A stretch of 64,000 nt of DNA, from positions 38,791 to 102,790 of the forward strand of contig JAUYAO010000026.1 of assembly GCA_030692565.1 (NCBI GenBank). The letters are read 5' to 3'. Shown one piece after another: positions 1-7,822 of the stretch (position 1 is its first letter; every line of letters starts with the position of its first letter). The position numbers were made by a program, and so were the translations under genes. The stretch is from Nitrospira sp. (GTDB taxonomy: Bacteria; Nitrospirota; Nitrospiria; Nitrospirales; Nitrospiraceae). The notes beneath the pieces were generated by a model. That model was not told the origin of the DNA, did no database searches, and saw only the letters and a list, made by a program, of their open reading frames with translations.

Positions 1-230
1 TATGAGTCCATCTTGCCGGACATCTCTGATTCATGAACGGTTTCCCGCATGACCTTCATTAGATAGGACACAAAGAATGCTTCATACTGCTTAGCGGCTT
101 TCAATAATTCTTGCCGATCGCCAGGACTCCCCTTTACTTTCAACGAGTTGACTTCATTCTGGTTCCCCAGTGGATCAGTGAAGACCGGGGAAGAAAGAAA
201 CTGCGCCTGAGTCGAATCATGAATATTCAT
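1..230 (-). CDS. flgJ: FlgJ-type rod-binding protein, N-terminal part (cut by window edge)
   Basis: The minus strand read from an ATG at 228-230 gives about 76 residues before the window ends. They include AAKQYEAFFVSYLMK followed by MRETVHESE, the typical signature of the FlgJ rod-binding domain (PF10135), which helps assemble the rod in the periplasm. The C-terminal part, including any muramidase domain, lies outside the window, so it cannot be told whether this is the short form without the lysozyme domain. It follows flgI by 77 bp, the usual flgI-flgJ order, and is the last visible gene of the flgF-G-A-H-I-J operon. The ribosome-binding site is weak (GAGA), so the start is less certain than the identity. 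Confidence 0.85.
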   Translation of the reverse strand, partial: MNIHDSTQAQFLSSPVFTDPLGNQNEVNSLKVKGSPGDRQELLKAAKQYEAFFVSYLMKVMRETVHESEMSGKMDS

Positions 231-306
231 AAGGATTCTCGTATCGTACAACAGCGATTGCCAGCCTCTAACCTACTAATACTTGCTAATACAATCATGG
301 CTTTAT

Positions 307-1449
307 CTATATAATTTCAAGAGTAGCTTGGAGTGCTCCGGCTGCCCGGAGCGCCGAGAGAATCGAGACCAGATCTCTGGGTGTCACACCAACCGCATTG
401 AGCGCCCTCACGACTTCTCCCAGCGTCACGGTCTCATCCACGACGATTAACCGAGACTCTTGCTCCTTCACCTCAGTCTGAACATCTTCCGTCACAGTGG
501 CTGGTTGATTGCCTGCAGCGCCGATCAGTGGTGCATTTGGCTGAGAAACACTCAAGGTATTCTTGACCGAAATCGTCAGATTCCCATGAGAAATAGCACA
601 GGTGGAGATTCGCACATGCTCGCCAAGTACGACCGTACCGGTTCGTTCGTTGACCACCACTTTGGCGGCCATATCGACCGAGACATCCAGGCCTTCAATC
701 GAGGCAATATATTCGACAACTCGACCATGGAAGTTTGCGGGAATCGTGGCCTTTACAAGGCCGGCATTGACGGGTAAGGCACTACCTTTGCCGAAGACCC
801 CATCGATTGCTTCGGCCGTCCGAATGGCGGTCGTGAAGTCCGGCTGCCGGAGCATCACCGAGACGGTCTCCCAGGCATCGATATTGACCACCAGCTCCTT
901 TTCGATAATCGCTCCTGCCGGTATCACTCCAGCGGCCTGGTGATTCTTGGTGACCGTCGCTCCTCCCGGTCCGCCTGTCCCACCCAGAAATCCCCCAACC
1001 GAAACCGGACCCTGCGCCACGGCAAACACTTGCTGATTGGCCGCTTTGAGAGGAGTCAGCAAGAGCGTCCCGCCCTGCAAACTTTTCGCATTGGCCATGG
1101 AAGACACAACTACATCGAGGGTTTGGCCAGGCTTGGCGAACGGAGGAAGCTTGGTGGTGACCATGACCGAGGCAATATTTTTCGTGAGGAGCTGGATCGG
1201 ATCGATAACCAGATTGATCCCCATCTTGTTCAGCATGGACATCATGGCCTGGATCGTAAACTGGCCGCCGATGACTTGATCGCCGGTTCGATCAAGCCCC
1301 ACGATCAATCCATAGCCGATCAATTGATTTTCCCGAACACCTTCAATGGCCCCGATGTCCTTGATCCTGACCGCCTCCGCAGAAAGCGGCGCACACAAGA
1401 ATCCGACGAGCGCTCCCGCAATCCATGACTTGGTATAACGTGTCTTCAT
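307..1449 (-). CDS. flgI: Flagellar P-ring protein FlgI
   Basis: This 380-residue protein matches FlgI along its full length. It has an N-terminal signal peptide (hydrophobic stretch at about residues 8-24, ending near AEA), then VRIKDIGAIEGVRENQLIGYG and the Gly-rich middle typical of the family. FlgI polymerises in the periplasm around the distal rod to form the P-ring bushing in the peptidoglycan layer. Its chaperone FlgA and the L-ring protein FlgH lie just upstream in the same operon, so a Gram-negative envelope is implied. The length is close to the usual 365-380 residues. The ATG start at 1449 has GAGGGG about 12 bp upstream. A 302-bp gap separates it from flgH, which is unusual for this otherwise tight operon. 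Confidence 0.97.
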   Translation of the reverse strand: MKTRYTKSWIAGALVGFLCAPLSAEAVRIKDIGAIEGVRENQLIGYGLIVGLDRTGDQVIGGQFTIQAMMSMLNKMGINLVIDPIQLLTKNIASVMVTTKLPPFAKPGQTLDVVVSSMANAKSLQGGTLLLTPLKAANQQVFAVAQGPVSVGGFLGGTGGPGGATVTKNHQAAGVIPAGAIIEKELVVNIDAWETVSVMLRQPDFTTAIRTAEAIDGVFGKGSALPVNAGLVKATIPANFHGRVVEYIASIEGLDVSVDMAAKVVVNERTGTVVLGEHVRISTCAISHGNLTISVKNTLSVSQPNAPLIGAAGNQPATVTEDVQTEVKEQESRLIVVDETVTLGEVVRALNAVGVTPRDLVSILSALRAAGALQATLEII

Positions 1450-1470
1450 TGGTGCGACGATCCCCTCGTA

Positions 1471-1737
1471 TTACAACTTGTGCACGGATTGAATGGGCGA
1501 CTTTCGACCTAAGAGCATTCTTGAAATCCATCCCTGTTCCGAGGCCGACTCTTGCGGAATGCTGACTCGGTTCTTCCCGCTATGCCAATACCCCGTTCGA
1601 CCGGGATCCTGCGGCGGATCCAAGTCCGCTCTCCTCACCACGCCGCTCATCACCATCATCTGCAACGACTGGAGCGAGACCGCGCCACGCCAGACGCCCC
1701 ATTTCGCCGAGACTTTCCGTTTAGGAATCGTTTTCAC
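1471..1737 (-). CDS. Possible small ORF in the flgH-flgI gap
   Basis: An 88-codon open frame with a GTG start fills most of the 302-bp space between flgH and flgI. The product is basic at the N-terminus, has no signal peptide, membrane segment or motif I recognise, and its composition is not clearly protein-like. It begins 12 bp after the flgH stop codon. It may be a chance frame in an intergenic region that otherwise shows no clear terminator or promoter. I list it only so that the gap is accounted for. Confidence 0.2.
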   Translation of the reverse strand: MKTIPKRKVSAKWGVWRGAVSLQSLQMMVMSGVVRRADLDPPQDPGRTGYWHSGKNRVSIPQESASEQGWISRMLLGRKSPIQSVHKL

Positions 1738-1751
1738 TCAGGACACCCTTC

Positions 1752-2447
1752 TTAGAACGGGTACACCCAATCAAGAATGCGGACCAGCCATCCCGGCCGC
1801 TGCACATCGTCCAACACTCCCAACCCTGCGTATTCGATCTTGGCATCGGCGATCGCCGAAGAGAGCACGGTATTCTTCGTGTCGACGTCGACCCGCCGCA
1901 CAATACCGGCAATCGTCATCATTTGCTTTTCACTGTTGACCGTGACTTCTCGCCGTCCTTCAACTCGCAAATCACCGTTCGGAAGCACGTCCACGACAAT
2001 CACCGAGATCGTACCGGTTAACGTTCCTTCCCGGTTGGTGGCGCCTTTTCCGCTGAACTTGTTGCTCGCGGACGCATCAACTCCAAGACCTCGTCTGGCT
2101 TCATCGCTGATTCTGAAACCAGGGATTCCAAAATATCCCACTCCGGATCCTGCCAGGGAGTTCGAGAGAGTCGAATCTCGTTGCGCCGCGGTGTCCGCCG
2201 ACTTTGACCCTTTATGCTTTTCGACAATCTTGACCGTGAGGATATCCCCCACCCTCATGGCGCGCAAATCTTCGTAGAGATAGGCCCGACCATTCTCTTC
2301 TTGCCACAACGATCCAAGAGTCTTGGGCGGAGGCAATGACGGCACGGTCAACTTGGTTGAAGTCGAGGCTGTGGGCATAAGACTACAGGCGCTCAGCATC
2401 ACGCCGGCTATCACCACGCCCCATGTTCGAATCTTTGGACTGCGCAT
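1752..2447 (-). CDS. flgH: Flagellar L-ring lipoprotein FlgH
   Basis: This 231-residue lipoprotein has a signal peptide ending in the lipobox LSAC, with the lipid-modified cysteine at about residue 21. The FlgH core follows, with GSLWQEENGRAYLYEDLRA and later GDILTVKIVEKH. FlgH forms the outer-membrane L-ring bushing around the rod. The C-terminal part (RREVTVNSEKQMMTIAGIVR) is also typical. The length agrees with the 220-235 residues usual for the family. It is 8 bp downstream of flgA and upstream of flgI, so both rings and their chaperone are co-transcribed. Confidence 0.97.
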   Translation of the reverse strand: MRSPKIRTWGVVIAGVMLSACSLMPTASTSTKLTVPSLPPPKTLGSLWQEENGRAYLYEDLRAMRVGDILTVKIVEKHKGSKSADTAAQRDSTLSNSLAGSGVGYFGIPGFRISDEARRGLGVDASASNKFSGKGATNREGTLTGTISVIVVDVLPNGDLRVEGRREVTVNSEKQMMTIAGIVRRVDVDTKNTVLSSAIADAKIEYAGLGVLDDVQRPGWLVRILDWVYPF

Positions 2448-2455
2448 GCGTGATC

Positions 2456-3259
2456 CTAAAACTCCACTTGCACGAGGCCTGGAGCGACGATCTTCGCGCG
2501 CAGCTCTCGCCCCGAATCAAGGTTGGCCACCATCACGGTCTGTCCGACTTGTCCACTCCCCTTCGTCACGCCTGATGTTTGAACAGAGAAGTTGCCACGC
2601 CGCGCTTCAATCATGACGTGGTCTCCCTTCTTGACCATAAACGGCTTTTTCAAAAAGGTCGGACGCAACGGAGTATTCGGCTGGAGCGGACGAACCGTGC
2701 TCTTCCCAATGACGGCCTCCGGATCGGTGATGAAGGGATGTTTCACATCGTAGGTGACGATCCGCGCGGTCGTCAGATCATCCGGTTCAATCGTTTCTTC
2801 AGACTTCAAGTAGCGGGATGGGACGACCACATCGATCATGGCGGATATGTCGGCCAGCGCTTCAACGGTTTTCCACGGGTTCCCGTTGACTGTCACCTGG
2901 ATGGCAAAGCTTCTGCGCCCCATCGTCGTGGAGCCTCCGGCGACGGAAGGGATCTGCAATTCGATCACCCCCACCGGAATCTTGATCGGATCCAGCGGTT
3001 CCAGAAGGGTAACCTGCACTGATTTCACCCGTGTGCCCCATTCTCCTTCGAGAAATCTCTGAATGGTTTTCTGGATCTGCTCAAAATGCAGCTCCCGCAT
3101 CGTCGGCCGGGTCGCATCCAGCTTGCCGAGGGCCGGTCCGTTGGGCCCTTGCCCTCCAATCGAGACCGGTTTGGCGAGCTTCTCCGCCGTGGCGCCGATG
3201 GCCTGGTTGGCCCCGGCGGCGAGCATACTTGCGGCGACGATGATGCGAATACTGGTCAT
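2456..3259 (-). CDS. flgA: Flagellar P-ring assembly chaperone FlgA
   Basis: This 267-residue periplasmic protein has a signal peptide (residues 1-23, ending near AIGA). Its C-terminal half has the SAF-domain pattern of FlgA: ARIVTYDVKHPFITDPEAVIG, then IGKSTVRPLQPNTPLRP and a final VMVANLDSGRELRAKI. FlgA binds FlgI and is needed for P-ring formation. It lies 10 bp after flgG and 8 bp before flgH. The N-terminal half, with FEQIQKTIQRFLEGEW, is the less conserved domain seen in longer FlgA proteins. The length is slightly above the Escherichia coli protein (219 residues). Confidence 0.93.
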   Translation of the reverse strand: MTSIRIIVAASMLAAGANQAIGATAEKLAKPVSIGGQGPNGPALGKLDATRPTMRELHFEQIQKTIQRFLEGEWGTRVKSVQVTLLEPLDPIKIPVGVIELQIPSVAGGSTTMGRRSFAIQVTVNGNPWKTVEALADISAMIDVVVPSRYLKSEETIEPDDLTTARIVTYDVKHPFITDPEAVIGKSTVRPLQPNTPLRPTFLKKPFMVKKGDHVMIEARRGNFSVQTSGVTKGSGQVGQTVMVANLDSGRELRAKIVAPGLVQVEF

Positions 3260-3269
3260 GGCTTCTTCC

Positions 3270-4061
3270 TTATCGTCTGAGATTGTTCGCGATGGACATC
3301 ATCTCGTCAGACGCTTGAATCGTTTTCGAGTTAATTTCATAGCTCCGCTGCGCAATGATCATATTGACCATTTCTTCAGCCAAGTTGACGTTCGAACTTT
3401 CCAGGAAGCCCTGCTGAATGGTCCCGAATCCGGTGGAGAATCCGCCGGTCCCTTGGGTCGGAGGGCCCGACGCAAAGCTGTCGATGAACAGATTGTTTCC
3501 CATCGCCACGAGTCCGGCCGGATTGTCGAATCGCGTCAATTGAATCTGGCCGACCTGGGAAGCCTGCGTCACGCCAGGGAGCAGGACGGAGACGGTCCCG
3601 TCCTGACCGATATCCATTTTCAAGGCACCGGAGGGAATCGTAATAACGGGATTCAACAAGTCACCGTCACCCGTGACCAAGTTCCCGACGTTATCGCGCT
3701 TGAATGACCCGTTCCTGGTGTACATGATGGTGCCATCCGGTCTGGAGACTTGAAAGAACCCCGGTCCATCGATTGCAATATCCAGGTCGTTATTGGTCTG
3801 GCGCATGTTGCCCTGGAGCCATTCCTTCGAGACGGTCGTGGGACGGACACCGGCGCCGACTTGAATGCCCACGGGAAAGACGCCCACGTTGGATGCGCTG
3901 GTGCCCGGCAAGCGTTGGATTTGGTACAGCAGGTCAGCAAACTCCGCCCGGCTGCGCTTGAAGGAGTTGGTGTTGACGTTGGCCAGGTTATGGGCCACGG
4001 TATCCACGTTGATCTGTTGTGCCGTCATTCCGGTGGCGGCTGTCCACATTGCCCGAATCAT
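3270..4061 (-). CDS. flgG: Flagellar distal rod protein FlgG
   Basis: The 263-residue product starts MIRAMWTAATGMTAQQ and has the rod/hook N-terminal signature around residues 20-40 (DTVAHNLANVNTNSFKRSRA). The C-terminal heptad-rich tail ends in EMVNMIIAQRSYEINSKTIQ, which distinguishes FlgG from FlgF. FlgG forms the distal rod, exported by the flagellar type III system and passing through the P and L rings encoded downstream. The length matches FlgG (about 260). It is 9 bp downstream of flgF. Confidence 0.98.
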   Translation of the reverse strand: MIRAMWTAATGMTAQQINVDTVAHNLANVNTNSFKRSRAEFADLLYQIQRLPGTSASNVGVFPVGIQVGAGVRPTTVSKEWLQGNMRQTNNDLDIAIDGPGFFQVSRPDGTIMYTRNGSFKRDNVGNLVTGDGDLLNPVITIPSGALKMDIGQDGTVSVLLPGVTQASQVGQIQLTRFDNPAGLVAMGNNLFIDSFASGPPTQGTGGFSTGFGTIQQGFLESSNVNLAEEMVNMIIAQRSYEINSKTIQASDEMMSIANNLRR

Positions 4062-4070
4062 AATCGCCTC

Positions 4071-4841
4071 CTAAGCCACTCGTCCGACTTCTTGAATGGC
4101 CGTTTCAGCCATCCGGTCCAGGGTCTGAATCAACTTTTGAGCCGATTCATATCCGCGCATGCCCTCGATCATCTTGACCATTTCACCGATGGAATTGACG
4201 TTGGAATCCTCGATGTGCCCGACCTGGACTTGGGGAGCTTTCGCAGGGAACCCCTTATCGGAGATGAACATGCCTTCCGCGTACTTTTGCGGCATGTTGG
4301 AGTCGGGAAAATCCATGACCTTGATGGTGCCGACGGGGTTGCCGTCGACCTTGATTTCACCCTGATTGGAAATGTCCATCTTACCGACGGGAATCTTCAA
4401 TTCTCCCTTCGTGCCCATCACCGGATACCCGAGATTCGTGACAAGCCGGCGTTGATTATCCAGAGAAAGCATTCCGTTGCGGGTATATCTGGTGCCTTGA
4501 GGGGTTTTAACTTCTAAGAAGCCGCGGCCTTGGATGGCGAGATCCAGGGGATTTCCGGTAAGCCGAATGCGTCCCGCGTCATAGGTTGTTTTGACTGTAT
4601 TGGGAGCCGCATACACGCGTTCCGTCGGGCCGAAGGGTTTGGCCACGATTTGATTGGCGAGGGACACGGTTCCTGGAATTGCGGGAATCGCAAGATGCGC
4701 CTTGGGGAAGACCGCTTTGAAGGTCTGCTCATCCTGCTTAAACCCGGCGGTGTTGACGTTCGCCATGTTGTTCGCAAAGACTTGCATCCGGCGTTCGTGC
4801 GCCAGGGCTCCTGAGAGAATTGGATAGATACCTCGATTCAC
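4071..4841 (-). CDS. flgF: Flagellar proximal rod protein FlgF
   Basis: The 256-residue product has the rod-protein N-terminus RGIYPILSGALAHERR and ANNMANVNTAGFK, a central DLAIQGRGFLEVKTPQG block, and a C-terminal MIEGMRGYESAQK tail. FlgF is a proximal rod subunit exported by the flagellar secretion apparatus. I chose the GTG at 4839-4841 because AAGGAG lies 8 bp upstream. The longer frame beginning at 4907 would overlap the sigma-54 promoter at 4881-4896. With this start the leader is about 29 bases. It is the first gene of the flgF-G-A-H-I-J operon. Confidence 0.93.
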   Translation of the reverse strand: MNRGIYPILSGALAHERRMQVFANNMANVNTAGFKQDEQTFKAVFPKAHLAIPAIPGTVSLANQIVAKPFGPTERVYAAPNTVKTTYDAGRIRLTGNPLDLAIQGRGFLEVKTPQGTRYTRNGMLSLDNQRRLVTNLGYPVMGTKGELKIPVGKMDISNQGEIKVDGNPVGTIKVMDFPDSNMPQKYAEGMFISDKGFPAKAPQVQVGHIEDSNVNSIGEMVKMIEGMRGYESAQKLIQTLDRMAETAIQEVGRVA

Positions 4842-4880
4842 GGTCTTGGCTCCTTGGTAGTTCGTTTCGCAAGGAGATAC

Positions 4881-4896
4881 AGCAACGTGCATGCCA
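4881..4896 (-). promoter_or_regulatory. Sigma-54 promoter of the flgF operon
   Basis: The minus strand reads TGGCATG-cacg-TTGCT. This keeps the invariant GG (-24) and GC (-12) with 10 bases between them and differs from the consensus TGGCACG-N4-TTGCW at one position. The predicted start is near 4870, about 29 bases before the flgF GTG. Sigma-54 promoters need an activator. Two flagellar activators are encoded at 28763-30169 and 33791-35203, and a candidate binding palindrome lies 72 bp upstream. Confidence 0.75.
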
Positions 4897-4967
4897 GGCC
4901 GTGACACTCAGACGGCGTAGACCTGTTCGATGTGGGAAGTAAGAAATGCTGGGGAATCTGGCAGGCT

Positions 4968-4981
4968 GTCAAAAAGCCGAC
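4968..4981. promoter_or_regulatory. Candidate activator-binding palindrome upstream of flgF
   Basis: The + strand reads GTCAAAAAGCCGAC followed by GG, an imperfect version of the GTCAR-N4-YYGAC box also found upstream of fliL and of the TPR operon. A further half-site, TCTGACGG, follows at 4984-4991. It lies 72 bp upstream of the sigma-54 promoter. The halves match the Pseudomonas FleQ box (GTCAA-N4-TTGAC) at one arm only, so this is the weakest of the three. Confidence 0.4.
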
Positions 4982-5056
4982 GGTCTGACGGAAAGAGAAC
5001 CGGACACGGTCTCTCCTTCGATCGGCGAATACTTCCGCTGACGAGGTAGAAGTTGC

Positions 5057-6001
5057 CTAGCGCAAAAGGGATTCGCTGGGAGCTGATTGCATCGCCATGG
5101 AAGATGGGCTGGGAGCGGCAGTGAGGGAATCGGAAAACCGGATGGGATTCTCAGAGGTCGCGAGAGCGAGTGATTTCACGGCCTGACTCAGCAAGGTTTC
5201 TCCTGATGCGCCAGAGGAGCCATACATAGCTCCCCCAATCTGACAGGTCAACAGGATCTCCTGTCCTTCAATCATCAGGGGAAGCGACATCGTGCGATAA
5301 ATATTCTGTGCGAGAGTATCGATCTCCTCCCGTGCGATCACGTTTTCAATTAGGATGGCGAACCGCCGGTCGCCGATCCGGGCGACGGTGTGGTTCGAGG
5401 GCAGCGCGCTCTTGATGCGGGCGGCCTGCACGCGCACGATCAACGAGATATTGGAGATATTGGGAGTGGGTACGGAGGTCGGAAGCGGACGAAATTGATG
5501 AAGATCTGCAACGAGGACGCCGATACTGCGGCCCATGTTCGATGCCCGAGTGAGCCCCTGTTCGAGAAGCACGGTAAAGAGGCGCAACGTAGGCAGGCCT
5601 GTCACGTGGTCGTATGCCGCCAAACTGTCTTCACGGGGCTGGAGTCTGGTTCGCCGGCCAAACGGCCAATACCATATTCCGGCAAGGCTGAGGCTGATGC
5701 TTACGAACAGTCCTACTCCGCCAACGAGTAATTCGGGAGCGATGAGGGACGCACTGCCCAGAGGGCTGCCGATGCTCGTGCCGGAAGGGGTTCTCCCCGG
5801 TGAATTCATGAGCCATTGGGCTGCCACTAGGCCGGTCGTGAGGGCCAATGCAAAACAACTGATGGCCTTCGAGCGAGACGATGCGCTGACTCTTGAGCGA
5901 GAACGACCCAGGCGGGAGAGACCCAGGGTGAACGGCCCGCGGTATCCGACGGAAGCACTGAGGGTCGTCGAGCGAGTTGATGGAGGCTGTTCTCTATCCA
6001 T
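5057..6001 (-). CDS. Membrane protein with degenerate GGDEF domain
   Basis: The 314-residue protein has two hydrophobic segments (about residues 47-63 and 91-113), then a cytoplasmic GGDEF-like domain from about 125. The opening motif DHVTGLPTLRLF at 131-142 resembles the DxLTGLPNR start of diguanylate cyclases. The active-site GGDEF is replaced by IGDRR (about 209-213), so it should not make c-di-GMP. It could still act as a receptor, a structural domain or a partner of FlhF/FlhG. It sits 171 bp downstream of fliA and upstream of the flgF promoter. It may be co-transcribed with fliA or have its own promoter, which I could not identify. Confidence 0.75.
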   Translation of the reverse strand: MDREQPPSTRSTTLSASVGYRGPFTLGLSRLGRSRSRVSASSRSKAISCFALALTTGLVAAQWLMNSPGRTPSGTSIGSPLGSASLIAPELLVGGVGLFVSISLSLAGIWYWPFGRRTRLQPREDSLAAYDHVTGLPTLRLFTVLLEQGLTRASNMGRSIGVLVADLHQFRPLPTSVPTPNISNISLIVRVQAARIKSALPSNHTVARIGDRRFAILIENVIAREEIDTLAQNIYRTMSLPLMIEGQEILLTCQIGGAMYGSSGASGETLLSQAVKSLALATSENPIRFSDSLTAAPSPSSMAMQSAPSESLLR

Positions 6002-6172
6002 GAATGAGAGGCGGAGACATCCTTCTAAGTGATGCCTCTGTCTCGGCTATTCAGAGAGAGAACTGAAGCCCTTCTAGGGGAAGGATGCGATCCGGCACCA
6101 ACCGTCACGAACAATCACGGGAAGGGCTGCCTCAAGACAAGCGAGTCGCACCGCTGCGGTTTCTGTCTGGCC

Positions 6173-6922
6173 CTACCCGTCGGCATGAAGAAAGGCTTTC
6201 AGCCGGAGGATGGCCTTGGTGTGAATCTGGCACACACGGGACTCCGTGACTTTCAACAGCTCGCCGATTTCCTTCATCGTCAGTTCTTCATAATAGTAGA
6301 GGGTCAGGACCAGCCGCTCTTTTTCAGGCAATCCTTGAATGGCATCGCCGATCGCTTCGCGCTCTCGCTCGTTCACTAACGTGGACAAGGGATCCGGGTG
6401 ATGCGTATCGGCGAGCATCTTGACGACTTTGTGCCCATCCGGCTCTTGAAGTCCCAGGTCGTCGATACTGATCATCACGGCCCCTCGGGCCCGCGAGATA
6501 AAGTCGTCGAGTTCCTCCAGCGGCATCTTGAGTTCGGACGCCACTTCTTCATCCAACGGAGGGCGTCCCAGTCGATTCAATAACGTGATATGGGTCTTTT
6601 GCAGGAGGCCGATACGTTCGTGCACGGATCGTGGAATCCAATCCATCGAGCGAATCTCGTCCAACATGGCGCCGCGAATCCGGAACTCCGCATAGGTCTT
6701 GAATTTCGCTTCTCGATTGGGGTCGTATTTCTCCATCGCATCCATCAGGCCGATGGTCCCGACGGAGATCAAATCCTCGGCATCCAGGTACGCGGGCAAT
6801 CGAAAGGCCAGGCGATGGGCCATCGCCCGAATCACATGCGCAAATTCTTTGATCAGTTGCTCCCGATGAGCATCGCCGCTGGGAATCGCTTGATGAACAC
6901 GATGAACTGCCGTTTTACTCAT
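6173..6922 (-). CDS. fliA: Flagellar sigma factor FliA (sigma-28)
   Basis: The 249-residue protein has the FliA/WhiG arrangement. Region 2 contains DLISVGTIGLMDAMEKYDPNR and FKTYAEFRIRGAMLDEIRS, followed by DWIPRSVHE. Region 3 is central. Region 4 (LPEKERLVLTLYYYEELTMK, then EIGELLKVTESRVCQIH) is the -35 binding helix-turn-helix. Sigma-28 transcribes late flagellar genes such as flagellin and motor genes, which are not in this window. It is the last gene of the fliL to fliA operon, 22 bp after flhG, so its synthesis is coupled to export-gate and placement genes. No FlgM anti-sigma gene is visible here. Confidence 0.97.
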   Translation of the reverse strand: MSKTAVHRVHQAIPSGDAHREQLIKEFAHVIRAMAHRLAFRLPAYLDAEDLISVGTIGLMDAMEKYDPNREAKFKTYAEFRIRGAMLDEIRSMDWIPRSVHERIGLLQKTHITLLNRLGRPPLDEEVASELKMPLEELDDFISRARGAVMISIDDLGLQEPDGHKVVKMLADTHHPDPLSTLVNEREREAIGDAIQGLPEKERLVLTLYYYEELTMKEIGELLKVTESRVCQIHTKAILRLKAFLHADG

Positions 6923-6944
6923 AATAAGTGCGCCTTTGACTCCA

Positions 6945-7811
6945 TCACATGACTGCGGTGGTCTGAAGTAAGCGGTGCCACAACAGCTGCACAGCGCTCT
7001 TAGGAAAATTCGGCTTCGGCCACTGCAAAACTTGCCCAGCGAGCCGCGTCAGCGCCAGAGCCGCCGGCGAGCCTGGAAACAGCTCCAGCAGCGCCTTTTG
7101 CTGCTTCACAGCGAGCGGAACATAATCATCCTGAGGGATATAGCCGACATATTCGAGGACAACATGCAGGAACCGGTCCGCTGCGGTGTCGAGTTTTCTA
7201 AATACTTCAGCCGCTTCTCTCGGGCTCTTTGCCATGTTGACCAACACCTTGAAGCGCCGTTCCCGATATTGTCTGGTCAACACCTTAATCAGGGCGTAGG
7301 CATCTGTGAGGGAGGTAGGTTCGGGAGACACGACGACAATGGTATCTTGAGCCGCGGAGGCAAAGAAGGTGACATTCGGAGAAATTCCCGCCCCGGTATC
7401 GATCAGCAGGACGTCGACGTCCCGCGAGACCGCCTCCAATTGCTCCATGAGCAACATTTGTTGTGATTCACTCAATGCCGTCAGCTGAGGCACCCCAGAG
7501 CTGGCGGGCAAAACCCGGATTCCACCGGGACCGTCGACAATCACGTCATCCAAGCAGTGAGTCCCGGCCAGCACATGCTCGATCGTATGCTCAGGAACCA
7601 AACCCAGCAGCACATCCAGATTTCCCAATCCGAGGTCGGCATCCAAGACCAGGACACGCTTTCCTGCTTTACTCAGTCCCATCGCCATATTGGCCACGAT
7701 GTTGGTCTTTCCCACGCCGCCTTTGCCGCTGGCCACGGCGATGACGTGCGTCAGCGACGAGGCTCGCTCCGACACGTCCCCTGCCGTTGGTGTATACGAT
7801 CCGCTCTGCAT
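6945..7811 (-). CDS. flhG: Flagellar number regulator FlhG (MinD-like ATPase)
   Basis: This 288-residue ATPase of the MinD/ParA family has the deviant Walker A motif SGKGGVGKTN at residues 29-38. Walker A' is VLDADLGLGNLDVLLG, and IDTGAGIS supplies the switch/Walker B acid. FlhG (also FleN, YlxH) limits flagellar number by stimulating GTP hydrolysis in FlhF, whose gene is 11 bp upstream. Some homologues also restrain FleQ-type activators, of which two candidates are encoded in the window. The length fits the family (270-300). Confidence 0.95.
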   Translation of the reverse strand: MQSGSYTPTAGDVSERASSLTHVIAVASGKGGVGKTNIVANMAMGLSKAGKRVLVLDADLGLGNLDVLLGLVPEHTIEHVLAGTHCLDDVIVDGPGGIRVLPASSGVPQLTALSESQQMLLMEQLEAVSRDVDVLLIDTGAGISPNVTFFASAAQDTIVVVSPEPTSLTDAYALIKVLTRQYRERRFKVLVNMAKSPREAAEVFRKLDTAADRFLHVVLEYVGYIPQDDYVPLAVKQQKALLELFPGSPAALALTRLAGQVLQWPKPNFPKSAVQLLWHRLLQTTAVM

Positions 7812-7822
7812 AGTCTTTCCTC

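Noticed and set aside
4842..4907. Longer start of flgF at 4907
   Set aside because: It would place the sigma-54 promoter inside the gene, adds residues unlike FlgF, and lacks a good ribosome-binding site. The GTG at 4841 has AAGGAG.
6002..6172. Terminator or sigma-28 promoter between fliA and the GGDEF gene
   Set aside because: Only a 5-bp stem (CCTTC/GAAGG) and a distant AGCCCTTC/GAAGGGCT pair were found, without a T-run, and no GCCGATAA-like -10 box with a TAAA -35 box.
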